Shown here: in pieces, positions 1 through 6,566 of the stretch
Layout: each line of letters begins with the position of its first letter
Numbering within the stretch: the stretch's first letter is position 1
Notes under the pieces: model-generated
Seen by the model: the letters and a program-made list of their open reading frames with translations, nothing else
Told to the model about the DNA's origin: nothing
Database searches by the model: none
From: Actinotignum schaalii
GTDB lineage: Bacteria; Actinomycetota; Actinomycetes; Actinomycetales; Actinomycetaceae
Assembly (NCBI GenBank): GCA_946222725.1
Contig: CAMIHT010000071.1
Span: 1-7,744 of the forward strand
DNA length: 7,744 nucleotides
Direction of reading: 5' to 3'
Program-made: the position numbers and the translations under genes

Positions 1-294
1 GCCCAGGTGCGCTTGCTGCGCTCCACCCGCGGGCAGGACCCGCAGGCCGTTATGGCTGCGGCGGATGCGGGTGGGCCGGGTGATGCGGCGGCGCAGATCG
101 CCGCCGCCGATATCGAGGTAGCTGCCGGTCGCCCCGATCTGGGATTCGCCCGGCTTATCACCGCTATTAAGGTCACCAGTGGGGATGCGCGTGAAGAATT
201 ACGTACCCACCTCCTGGAGCTCTTCACCGCGGTGGGGGCTGATACCGAAGTTGTGCGCAAAGCCCGCCGCGACCTCGCCTCCGCGCTCTTCTAA
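1..294 (+). CDS. CnoX/YbbN-type thioredoxin-TPR protein, C-terminal part (5' end outside window)
   Basis: Open from the first base to a TAA stop, giving 97 residues with no start codon needed, so the gene begins to the left of the window. What remains is the C-terminal helical (TPR-like) region. It contains an AADIEVAAGRPDLGFARL helix pair, then a SGD-R-EL-THLLELFTAVG helix, and ends in KARRDLASALF. This ending is very characteristic of the C-terminus of YbbN/CnoX family proteins (known family: an N-terminal thioredoxin-like fold plus TPR repeats, acting as a cytoplasmic redox-linked co-chaperone). The thioredoxin domain itself cannot be seen, so its CxxC or SxxC state is unknown. The gene converges on the alpha-glucosidase gene and has no evident functional link to the sugar locus. 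Identification is by remembered family pattern, not by a search. Confidence 0.82.
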   Translation, partial: AQVRLLRSTRGQDPQAVMAAADAGGPGDAAAQIAAADIEVAAGRPDLGFARLITAIKVTSGDAREELRTHLLELFTAVGADTEVVRKARRDLASALF

Positions 295-340
295 AGCGGG
301 CGCGGGCTAGCTCACCGCAAGTTTACTGGTAGCGCTCAAC

Positions 341-377
341 GTGAGGCGCCCGAACCATCAGGGATCGGGCGCCTCAC
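341..377. terminator. Perfect hairpin between convergent genes, probable bidirectional terminator
   Basis: A perfect 13-bp inverted repeat, GTGAGGCGCCCGA and its complement, flanks an 11-nt loop. It starts 46 nt after the stop of the thioredoxin-TPR gene and lies 10 nt beyond the stop of the converging alpha-glucosidase gene. Neither side has a good T-tract, which is common for actinobacterial terminators. One hairpin serving both converging transcripts is the natural reading. Confidence 0.75.
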
Positions 378-387
378 ACGTGACGGG

Positions 388-2115
388 TTATTCCACCGGA
401 ACCAGCCAGACGGTGGTATCCGCCGGGATCATCTCTCCTTCACCCAAGGAACTGGCCGCCGGATCCGAGGCCAGCAGTACCCGCCAACCGGAGGGAAGCG
501 GAGCGGCGTCGTCGAAGACCGTGAGCATAAGAACCGGTGGACGCTGCGCATGCGCAGCCCGGTTGCTGTTCGCGGCGCGATTGACGTAAGCGAGCACGCC
601 GGCGCCGTACTCATCGCACACATCCTCGAGGGAACCCACCCCGAGCTCCAGCTCATCGCGCAGGCGCAGCAGGGTGCGGAAGAAGTGGAGCGGTGAGTGC
701 GGATCAGCCTCCTGCACATCCACCGTATAGCGCGCCCAATCTTCACCCTGCGGGAGCCAGGTGGCACCGTCCGGGGAGAAACCGAAACCGGGGCGATCCG
801 ATTCCCAGGGGAGCGGAACCCGGCAGCCATCCCGCCCCAGTTCCGCACCCTGTGTACGGGCGAAGGTGGGATCTTCGCGCACATCGTCCGGGAGCGACGT
901 ATGCTCGGGCAGATTACGTTCCTCGCCCTGATAAATGTAGTAGACTCCCGGCAGTCCGGCGGTGAGCTGATGCCACGCCAGGGCGCGGCGGGCCCCCAGC
1001 TCACGGTCCGGCTGCGGATCATGAGCCCCGATGCCGTTGGCTCCGCGGGAAGTGTCCCGGTAGCCCAGGCGCGAGCACACGCGCACGCCGTCGTGGTTTG
1101 AGAGCACCCAGGTGGTGGGCGCGCCCACCCGATCCGATTGGCGCAGGGACTGCACAATAATGTCGCGGAGTGCCTCGCGCTCGAAAGGCGCGGCCAAATA
1201 AATGAAGTTGAAAGCCTGGTTCATTTCGTCGAGGCGGATATAGCGAGCCAGGCGCTCCTCGGTATCCGCCCAGGCCTCCGCCACCAGAATACGTTCGGGA
1301 GAGTACTCATCCAGCACCGCACGCCACTCGCGGTAAATCTCATGGACCTCATCGCGGTCAAAGAACGGCGCCGGTTCGGGTTTCTCCGTCACCCCGGCCA
1401 TTTCCACCGCCCCGGACCAATCGGGAAGTGCCGGATCTTTCATGAGCCCGTGGGCCACATCCACCCGGAAGCCGTCCGCACCCCGATCCAGCCAGAAACG
1501 CAACGTCTCTAAGAATTCTGTCCGTACCGCGGGGTTGCGCCAGTTGAGATCAGGCTGCGAGCGATCAAAAAGATGCAGGTAGTAGAGGTCCTCCTCCGCA
1601 GCCGGGGTACCGGCAACGAAAGGCAGATCGCGTACCCGTGACCAGGCCGGCCCGCCGAAAACGGAACGCCAATTGGTGGGAGGCTCGCTACCCCCGTTCT
1701 TCCCCGCGCGGAACCAGAACATCTCACGTTCGGGGGAGCCGGGGCCGGCTGCCACCGCGCGCCGGAAAAGCTCGTGATCCCACGAAGTATGGTTGGGGAC
1801 GATATCAACGATGATTCTCAGGCCGGCTTCGTGCGCGGCCTCGATGAGGCGTTCGGCGTCCGCGAGAGTACCGAAACGCGGATCAACATCACGGTAATCG
1901 GACACATCGTATCCGGCGTCGAATTGCGGGGAGCGGTAGAACGGCGAAAGCCACACCGCGTCAATTCCCAGATCAGCTAGGTAATTCAGCCGGCCCTCGA
2001 TGCCGCGCAGATCCCCGAGCGGCCCGCCCGAGGAAGCAAAAGAACGCGGGTAAATCTGGTAAATAACCGCGTCACGCCACCAGTTTTCACGCTCGGAAGC
2101 AGGGTGGAGGAGCAT
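388..2115 (-). CDS. aglA: Intracellular GH13 alpha-glucosidase (AglA / oligo-1,6-glucosidase-like)
   Basis: This 575-residue enzyme has no signal peptide, so it should hydrolyse imported maltose, maltodextrins or isomalto-oligosaccharides to glucose in the cytoplasm. The (beta/alpha)8 alpha-amylase fold starts at WWRDAVIYQIYPRSF (12-26). The GH13 conserved regions are all present: region I DIVPNH (104-109), region V QPDLNW (187-192, the motif of the oligo-1,6-glucosidase group), region II GFRVDVAHG with nucleophile Asp219, region III VAEAW with acid/base Glu280, and region IV SNHD with His341 and Asp342. RDGCRVPLPW (428-437) is typical of AglA-type enzymes. A beta-sandwich C-terminal domain follows, with a small Ala/Asn/Arg-rich insert near 514-526. 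Length matches the family. The ATG at 2115 is supported by AAAGGA 6 nt upstream, overlapping the malR stop. Two oddities: the loop after RSF lacks the usual acidic calcium ligands, and the residue after the nucleophile is Val. Linkage specificity is therefore uncertain; other alpha-glucoside hydrolysis or transglucosylation is possible. Confidence 0.9.
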   Translation of the reverse strand: MLLHPASERENWWRDAVIYQIYPRSFASSGGPLGDLRGIEGRLNYLADLGIDAVWLSPFYRSPQFDAGYDVSDYRDVDPRFGTLADAERLIEAAHEAGLRIIVDIVPNHTSWDHELFRRAVAAGPGSPEREMFWFRAGKNGGSEPPTNWRSVFGGPAWSRVRDLPFVAGTPAAEEDLYYLHLFDRSQPDLNWRNPAVRTEFLETLRFWLDRGADGFRVDVAHGLMKDPALPDWSGAVEMAGVTEKPEPAPFFDRDEVHEIYREWRAVLDEYSPERILVAEAWADTEERLARYIRLDEMNQAFNFIYLAAPFEREALRDIIVQSLRQSDRVGAPTTWVLSNHDGVRVCSRLGYRDTSRGANGIGAHDPQPDRELGARRALAWHQLTAGLPGVYYIYQGEERNLPEHTSLPDDVREDPTFARTQGAELGRDGCRVPLPWESDRPGFGFSPDGATWLPQGEDWARYTVDVQEADPHSPLHFFRTLLRLRDELELGVGSLEDVCDEYGAGVLAYVNRAANSNRAAHAQRPPVLMLTVFDDAAPLPSGWRVLLASDPAASSLGEGEMIPADTTVWLVPVE

Positions 2116-2121
2116 GGGCTG

Positions 2122-2127
2122 TCCTTT
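2122..2127 (-). promoter_or_regulatory. Ribosome binding site of the alpha-glucosidase gene, overlapping the malR stop
   Basis: On the - strand the end of malR reads TGAAAGGACAGCCCATG. The AAAGGA motif begins on the last base of the malR stop and sits 6 nt before the ATG of the glucosidase gene. The two genes are 11 nt apart, so translational coupling within one malR-aglA transcript is likely. Confidence 0.7.
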
Positions 2128-3215
2128 CAGTTAGGGGAGGAGGGAGTGGCCGAAGTGGGGGAGGGTACGGCTGTACCGCCGGTTTCCGCTCCGGGTGCCG
2201 CAAGGGGCGCGGCCGCGGTGGTGGAACGCACCAGTAATTCTGCCGGGAAGGTCATGGATGCCCCTGCTTTGGTGCGCTGGGTTGGCGTCAGATCTTCCAT
2301 GGCTGCCCGCAGCGTAGCGCAGGCGGCGTGCGCGATAGCTGCCACCGGCTGACGCAAGGTTGTGAGCGCCGGGCGCATGAACCGAATAAGTGGAGAATCA
2401 TCAAATCCAACAATCGATACATCCGCGGGCACGCGCACCCCGCGCCTCTCCAGGGCATCCAGCGCGCCGAGCGCCATAATATCTGAGCCGAACACCATGG
2501 CGGTGCACCCGCGCGCGAGGAGAGCTTCGGCCGCCCGTGCACCACCGTGGGCGGTGAAGAAAGTTTCTGCAACAATCACATCGGCCCCGGGTAGAACCTG
2601 GGCGATAGCCTCGCTAAAACCGGTTTCTTTGCGCTGGCCGGGGATATAGCGGCGCTGCCCGATGCCCAGGCCGATCCGAGTGTGCCCGAGCCTGGCTAGT
2701 AGCCGCACGGCCTGGTGCATGGATTCGGCGTCGTCGGTAGAGAAATCAGGTGCCGGAACCCGCGGATTCGCCCCGTTAATCGTGACGAAGGGAAGGCGTT
2801 CGGCCAGGTGCACGTACCGTTCCGGGGAGGCCTTGGAATCCGCGTGCATACCCGAGACGAAGACCAGCCCGCACACGTCGCGGGCCGTTAGCGATGCCAC
2901 CGCTTCATCTTCGGTGAGGGCTCCGGGGGCCTGGGTTGCCAGGGTGGTGGTGTACCCGGCAGCGTTAAATTCCCGTTCGAGCTCCTGGTAGAACACCGGG
3001 AAAATGGGGTTGGTCAGTTCGGGAAGAAGCAGCCCCACGGTGCCACTTGCCTCGCTCGGACGCGGCGGGCGCTCATAGCCGAGCATATCGAGAGCTGCCA
3101 GCACCGCGGTGCGGGTTTCCTCGCTAACATTGCCCTTCTGGTTAATCACGCGCGACACCGTCGCCACGGACACTCCCGCGTGGGTGGCAACATCTTGCAT
3201 GCGAATTTTACTCAT
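2127..3215 (-). CDS. malR: LacI-family transcriptional regulator, probable maltose/alpha-glucoside repressor
   Basis: A 362-residue LacI/GalR regulator. The N-terminal helix-turn-helix spans about residues 5-25 (MQDVATHAGVSVATVSRVIN), followed by SEETR and the hinge segment LGYERP (45-50). The periplasmic-binding-protein-like effector domain begins at GTVGLLLPELTNPIFP (58-73) and includes STDDAESM (159-166), LGHTRIG (176-182), FGSDIMALGALDAL (242-255), VPADVSIVGFDDS (262-274) and LTTLRQP (284-290). The hinge lacks the common PN-AR-L pattern; from memory, LGYERP also occurs in actinobacterial MalR-type repressors. A Pro/Ala/Ser/Thr-rich tail of about 30 residues closes the protein. The reading frame stays open upstream to 3473, but the ATG at 3215 is chosen because the DNA-binding domain starts five residues later. 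The nearest Shine-Dalgarno-like AAGGA is 13 nt upstream, an unusually long spacing, so translation may be weak. It is cotranscribed with the glucosidase gene and divergent from malEFG, so it probably represses both and is released by an alpha-glucoside (inference). Confidence 0.9.
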   Translation of the reverse strand: MSKIRMQDVATHAGVSVATVSRVINQKGNVSEETRTAVLAALDMLGYERPPRPSEASGTVGLLLPELTNPIFPVFYQELEREFNAAGYTTTLATQAPGALTEDEAVASLTARDVCGLVFVSGMHADSKASPERYVHLAERLPFVTINGANPRVPAPDFSTDDAESMHQAVRLLARLGHTRIGLGIGQRRYIPGQRKETGFSEAIAQVLPGADVIVAETFFTAHGGARAAEALLARGCTAMVFGSDIMALGALDALERRGVRVPADVSIVGFDDSPLIRFMRPALTTLRQPVAAIAHAACATLRAAMEDLTPTQRTKAGASMTFPAELLVRSTTAAAPLAAPGAETGGTAVPSPTSATPSSPN

Positions 3216-3267
3216 GGGTACCGAGACGTCCTTGTGCTGGTCGGCGCGGTGTGCGCCGTCGTGAAAC

Positions 3268-3296
3268 ATCGTACTGAGGCTTTTCTGAAAACTCCA
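3268..3296 (-). promoter_or_regulatory. Candidate malR-aglA promoter
   Basis: On the - strand a TACGAT -10 hexamer (3273-3268) lies 17 bp from a weak TGGAGT -35-like hexamer (3296-3291). It would give a leader of about 46 nt before the malR ATG. The palindrome TTTTC-T-GAAAA falls in the spacer, where a bound repressor would block polymerase. The -35 match is poor (3 of 6), so this remains a prediction. Confidence 0.35.
3281..3291. promoter_or_regulatory. Operator-like palindrome, copy 1 of TTTCTGAAAAC
   Basis: TTTTC-T-GAAAA is a perfect 5-bp inverted repeat around one central base. The 11-mer TTTCTGAAAAC (3282-3292) recurs exactly 139 bp away, nearer malE. Location between the predicted -35 and -10 of malR suggests autoregulation. 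It does not have the CG centre common in LacI-family operators, so the protein that binds it is uncertain. Confidence 0.35.
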
Positions 3297-3330
3297 GCGC
3301 AGGAGTGGAGCTGCGGCGCGTGAATAGTGG

Positions 3331-3340
3331 GAACGTGTTC
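3331..3340. promoter_or_regulatory. Operator-like element, copy 1 of GAACGTGTT
   Basis: GAAC-GT-GTTC has 4-bp complementary arms around a two-base centre. The 9-mer GAACGTGTT recurs 83 bp to the right, close to eight helical turns. Size and symmetry would suit one LacI-family dimer site, but the arms are short and this is a candidate only. Confidence 0.3.
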
Positions 3341-3413
3341 GCAGTCCGCGTGTTTGCGCGCCGTTACGCACAGAACGACGACGCAGCTCCCCGCCCTCCG
3401 CCACCCCTACTCT

Positions 3414-3431
3414 GAACGTGTTTCTGAAAAC
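3414..3431. promoter_or_regulatory. Composite of second copies of GAACGTGTT and TTTCTGAAAAC
   Basis: GAACGTGTT (3414-3422) runs directly into TTTCTGAAAAC (3421-3431), overlapping by two bases. Both sequences also occur separately on the malR side of the control region. Having both in one 18-bp block suggests paired or looped regulator binding between the malR and malE ends. The second GAAC arm is degenerate (GTTT in place of GTTC). Confidence 0.35.
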
Positions 3432-3457
3432 AAACAATGCTAAAAGGCTGTAATGTC

Positions 3458-3471
3458 GCGGAAAAGTCCGC
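3458..3471. repeat. Short inverted repeat in the malE upstream region
   Basis: GCGGA and TCCGC arms flank AAAG. It could be a protein-binding site or a chance palindrome. It lies about 50 bp upstream of the best malE -35 candidate. Confidence 0.25.
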
Positions 3472-3520
3472 AAGAGTCTCCGGGTGGAATGTAACAGCGT
3501 AAAAATGACTGCAAAAAGGG

Positions 3521-3549
3521 GTGAAAATTACCGAATGATGCGCTACCCT
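3521..3549 (+). promoter_or_regulatory. Candidate malE promoter
   Basis: GTGAAA (3521-3526) and TACCCT (3544-3549) are 17 bp apart and resemble actinobacterial housekeeping -35 and -10 elements. Transcription would start near 3556, giving a leader of about 58 nt. GATAAC, a few bases downstream, is a weaker alternative -10. Confidence 0.35.
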
Positions 3550-3613
3550 CAGAGATAACGGGGAGCGTGATGGTGCGATCCCGCGTAGCGAAGAATCAAC
3601 GCAAGGAGTAAAA

Positions 3614-4864
3614 ATGCGACGGAGCATAAGCGCGATGGCCGCGGTATCGGCGCTGGCCTTTGTTTTAGGTGCCTGCGGTGGCAATGGCGGTGCGTCGGAT
3701 AAGAGCGAAGCACCTGCCGGAGCCAGCTCGGCAGCACCGGCGGCCGGCGGCGGGGCCACCATTACGGTGTGGACGGATTCTAACCGCCAGCCGGCCCTGG
3801 CAAGCGCCGCGAAGAAATTCGAATCGGAAACCGGCAACCACGTGGAGCTCGTGGTCAAGGAATTCGGGGATGTCCGCGCTGAGTTCCTCACCCAGGTCTC
3901 GAACGGTCAGGGCCCGGATATCACCGTGGGTGCCAATGACTGGCTCGGTGAGTTCGTAGCGAACGGCGTCGTCGCCCCTATCGAATTGGGCGATAAGGCG
4001 AAGGACTTCAATGACGTGGCCACCACGGCCTTTTCCACCGGCGGGAACCTGTACGGCCTGCCCTACGCGCTGGAGAACCTCGCGCTCATCCGCAATACCG
4101 CGCTGGCGGATTCCACCCCGGCCACTTTCGATGAGATGATCGCCAAGGGCAAGGAAGCCGGCGTCAAGTACCCCTTCCTCATCCAGACCACCGATAAGGG
4201 CGATCCTTACACCTACTATCCTTTCCAGCAGTCCTTCGGAGCGCCCGTTTTTGAGACGAATGCGGACGGTTCCACCTCCAAGAACCTCGGCATGGGCGGA
4301 GCGAACGGCGAAGCGTTTGCCACCTGGCTGAGCGAGCAGGGCAAGGCCGGCGTTTTCGAAACAGCGATGACGTATGACATTGCGGTCGATGCCTTCAAGA
4401 AGGGCGAATCGCCCTATATCCTGGGTGGCCCGTGGATGATTGAGGACTTCCGCAGCGCTGGCCTCAAAGTCGCGGTGGAGCCGATTCCGGCGCCCGGTCC
4501 CAAGGCGGCCACCCCGCTGGTGGGCGTGCAGGGCTTCTATGTTTCCGCGCAGTCCAAGAACCAGATTGTGGCCAACCAGTTCCTCGTTGATTACATGGCC
4601 ACCCCGGAGGTACAGCTGGATATTTACAAGGCCGGCAACCGCCTCCCGGCGCTGACCGCCGCGGCTCAGGAAGCCCAGAAGGACGAGGTCACCGCAGGTT
4701 TCGCCAAGGCGGCCGAAGGTGCCCAGCCGATGCCCACCATCCCGGAAATGGGTGCGGTGTGGGTGCCCTGGGGCGTCACCGAAGCTCAGATCATTGACGG
4801 CGCCGAACCGGTGGCCGCATGGCAGAGCCTCATCCAGAATCTGCAGGCAGAACTAGCCAAGTAA
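3614..4864 (+). CDS. malE: Maltose/maltodextrin-type ABC transporter substrate-binding lipoprotein MalE
   Basis: A 416-residue extracellular solute-binding protein of the MalE cluster (family 1). The N-terminus MRR, a hydrophobic core and the lipobox LGAC predict cleavage before Cys21 and lipid anchoring to the outer face of the membrane. A Gly/Ala/Ser/Pro-rich linker (22-48) leads to the first strand ITVWTD (50-55). Family features follow: FESETGNHVELVVKEFGD (69-86), GQGPDITVGANDWLGEF (98-114), LYGLPYALENLALIRN (146-161) and GGPWMIEDF (271-279). Trp274 matches the sugar-stacking Trp of the GPW motif in E. coli maltose-binding protein. Further aromatics at Trp383 and Trp386 could also line the site. 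The ATG at 3614 has GGAG 5 nt upstream. It is the first gene of malEFG, separated from malF by a 64-nt gap containing a strong hairpin. Binding of alpha-glucosides is inferred from the family and the neighbouring GH13 gene; the exact oligosaccharide cannot be read from sequence. Confidence 0.92.
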   Translation: MRRSISAMAAVSALAFVLGACGGNGGASDKSEAPAGASSAAPAAGGGATITVWTDSNRQPALASAAKKFESETGNHVELVVKEFGDVRAEFLTQVSNGQGPDITVGANDWLGEFVANGVVAPIELGDKAKDFNDVATTAFSTGGNLYGLPYALENLALIRNTALADSTPATFDEMIAKGKEAGVKYPFLIQTTDKGDPYTYYPFQQSFGAPVFETNADGSTSKNLGMGGANGEAFATWLSEQGKAGVFETAMTYDIAVDAFKKGESPYILGGPWMIEDFRSAGLKVAVEPIPAPGPKAATPLVGVQGFYVSAQSKNQIVANQFLVDYMATPEVQLDIYKAGNRLPALTAAAQEAQKDEVTAGFAKAAEGAQPMPTIPEMGAVWVPWGVTEAQIIDGAEPVAAWQSLIQNLQAELAK

Positions 4865-4873
4865 GCTGCAAAA

Positions 4874-4909
4874 GCGAGGGTGGCTCGGAGATTTCCGGGT
4901 CACCCTCGC
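4874..4909 (+). other. Intercistronic malE-malF stem-loop
   Basis: A 16-bp stem with two G-U pairs closes a GATT tetraloop. The outer nine base pairs are perfect (GCGAGGGTG with CACCCTCGC). It lies 9 nt after the malE stop and ends 19 nt before the malF ATG, leaving the malF ribosome site AGAGGT free. No T-tract follows, so complete termination is not expected. A role in stabilising malE mRNA or partly attenuating malFG is likely, as more binding protein than permease is needed. Confidence 0.75.
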
Positions 4910-4928
4910 GTCAGCGAAGAGGTAAGTC

Positions 4929-6566
4929 ATGAGTACGGAAACGGAGAACCGAGCCGGGCGTGCGGCGTCGTCACGCTTCAGCGGTCGCGCGGAAAAGAAG
5001 GTCCCGACGGTGGAAACCTCGCACGCGCGCACCTGGTCGGTGGGTTTTGTTATCAAGCTGGTCCTCATGGCGCTGGTCAACGCGCTGGGGATCTACATTA
5101 TCGCGGCGGCTTTTAACGAAGGATCGTGGATCCTGGTAGCCGTCTTCACGGTACTGCTGGTCATTGTGGATTACGTGTATTTCTCGCGGAAACACCTGGC
5201 ACCCAAGTACCTCACGCCGGGGCTGGTATTCCTCGCGATTTTCCAGGTGTTCGTTATCCTCTACACCGGATATATCGCTTTTACCAACTACGGCGACCGC
5301 CATATGCTCACCAAAGAGCGCGCCACCGAAGCACTGCTGCTCACCTCCACCCAGAGGGTCGAAGGCAGCGCACAGTACCCCCTCGCGGTCGTGGACGCGG
5401 GCGGGGAACTCGGCTTCGCTATTGTGAACGACGACGGTGCAGTGCTCGTGGGCACCGAGGATGCACCCTTCGTACCCGCAAAAAATGCCCAGGTCAGTGG
5501 CAAACGGATCACCGAGGTGCCCGGATATGAGATCCTCACGCCCGCCCAGATCGGGGCGCGGCAAGCGGAGATCACCGCGTTGCGTGTCCCCATGAGCGAG
5601 GACCCGGGCGATGGATTTATTGGAACTCAAACAGCCACAACCGGTTTCGTTTTCCAATCAACCCTCAAGCACGACGCCGCGGCCGATACCCTCACCGATA
5701 TCACCACCGGCAAGGTCTATCACGCGGATTCCAGCGATGGCTTCTACCGTGCTGACGACGGTGAAACTCTCAACACCGGCTGGCGGGTGACCGTTGGCTT
5801 CAAGAACTTCGCCGATGCTTTCGGGGATGCCCGCTACGCCAGCCCCTTCCTCAAGGTGCTGGTGTGGACTTTCGCTTTTGCCTTCCTCTCAGTGGCGACC
5901 ACCTTCCTGCTGGGTATGTTCTTCGCGCTGGTCATGAATGATGAGCGGATGCGCGGGCGCAAAATCTACCGCACGATAATGCTGCTGCCTTATGCCTTCC
6001 CCTCCTTTATGACGGCTTTCCTTTTCGCCGGCATGCTCAACCCGAAGTACGGTTTCTTCAACCAGGTGCTTTTCGGGGGTGCGGAGATCGGGTGGCTCAC
6101 CGATCCGTGGCTGGCCAAACTTTCGGTGATCCTGGTGAATTTGTGGATGGGCTTCCCCTACATGTTCCTCATCTGCACCGGGGCACTGCAATCCATTCCG
6201 TCCGAGCTCAACGAGGCGGCGGAGATCGACGGTGCGGGTGGTTTCAAGCGGTGGCGCTATATTACTTTGCCGCAGCTCATGATCCAGGTGACCCCGCTCC
6301 TTATTTCCTCCTTCGCCTTCAACTTCAATAACTTCAACCTTATCTACATGCTCACTCGCGGTGGCCCGCAATTCGCGGATGCCTCGGTTCCGGTGGGCTC
6401 CACGGACATCCTCATTTCGATGGTGTACCAAATTTCCGGGCTTTCGGGTGCGGCAACGAAGAATTACGGCCTGGCTTCGGCCATGTCCATCCTCATCTTC
6501 GTTATCGTCGGCACGATTTCCCTCATCAGCTTCCGGCGCTCGCGTTCAATTGAGGGGGCACAGTAA
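4929..6566 (+). CDS. malF: Maltose/maltodextrin-type ABC transporter permease MalF
   Basis: A 545-residue permease with about eight predicted membrane helices: roughly 39-62, 67-86, 95-118, 306-335, 346-370, 395-418, 450-468 and 515-536. Between helices 3 and 4 lies a large hydrophilic domain (about 119-304), placed and sized like the P2 loop of E. coli MalF that contacts MalE. The cytoplasmic EAA loop reads NEAAEIDGAG then YITLP (428-448); it docks on the ATPase subunit. The conserved MLTRGGP (474-480) lies after helix 7. The N-terminal 35 residues are charged and cytoplasmic. The ATG has AGAGGT 7 nt upstream. The stop overlaps the malG start by one base (TAATG), so the two permeases are probably translationally coupled in equal amounts. 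At 545 residues it is longer than many Gram-positive sugar permeases of this family, which are near 300 or 430 residues. Confidence 0.92.
   Translation: MSTETENRAGRAASSRFSGRAEKKVPTVETSHARTWSVGFVIKLVLMALVNALGIYIIAAAFNEGSWILVAVFTVLLVIVDYVYFSRKHLAPKYLTPGLVFLAIFQVFVILYTGYIAFTNYGDRHMLTKERATEALLLTSTQRVEGSAQYPLAVVDAGGELGFAIVNDDGAVLVGTEDAPFVPAKNAQVSGKRITEVPGYEILTPAQIGARQAEITALRVPMSEDPGDGFIGTQTATTGFVFQSTLKHDAAADTLTDITTGKVYHADSSDGFYRADDGETLNTGWRVTVGFKNFADAFGDARYASPFLKVLVWTFAFAFLSVATTFLLGMFFALVMNDERMRGRKIYRTIMLLPYAFPSFMTAFLFAGMLNPKYGFFNQVLFGGAEIGWLTDPWLAKLSVILVNLWMGFPYMFLICTGALQSIPSELNEAAEIDGAGGFKRWRYITLPQLMIQVTPLLISSFAFNFNNFNLIYMLTRGGPQFADASVPVGSTDILISMVYQISGLSGAATKNYGLASAMSILIFVIVGTISLISFRRSRSIEGAQ

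Larger units (their letters stand above)
3216..3613. promoter_or_regulatory. Divergent malR / malE control region
   Basis: This 398-bp stretch has no convincing gene. Its malE-proximal half (about 3420-3560) is visibly richer in A and T than the flanking genes, as expected for a promoter region. It holds candidate promoters for both directions, two copies of a TTTCTGAAAAC element and two copies of a GAACGTGTT element. A short GCGGA-AAAG-TCCGC inverted repeat is also present. The upstream extension of the malR frame through part of this region lacks family sequence and a ribosome binding site, so it is not taken as coding. Confidence 0.75.

Noticed and set aside
3216..3473. Upstream extension of the malR reading frame by 86 codons
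   Set aside because: The extension has no family sequence and no good ribosome site, and it overlaps promoter-like DNA. LacI-family proteins begin a few residues before the helix-turn-helix, which fits the ATG at 3215.
3664..3669. TTA leucine codon in the malE signal peptide, as possible bldA-type control
   Set aside because: TTA also appears in the neighbouring thioredoxin-TPR gene, and nothing shows this is a Streptomyces-like organism in which TTA is a regulatory codon.
3364..3891. - strand open frame spanning the malE 5' end and the control region
   Set aside because: It overlaps the promoter region and the malE signal peptide antisense. No ribosome site or family similarity supports it.
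4971..5657. Long - strand open frame (228 codons) opposite malF
   Set aside because: It is antisense to a clearly conserved permease; long antisense frames are expected in GC-rich coding DNA. The protein has no recognisable features.
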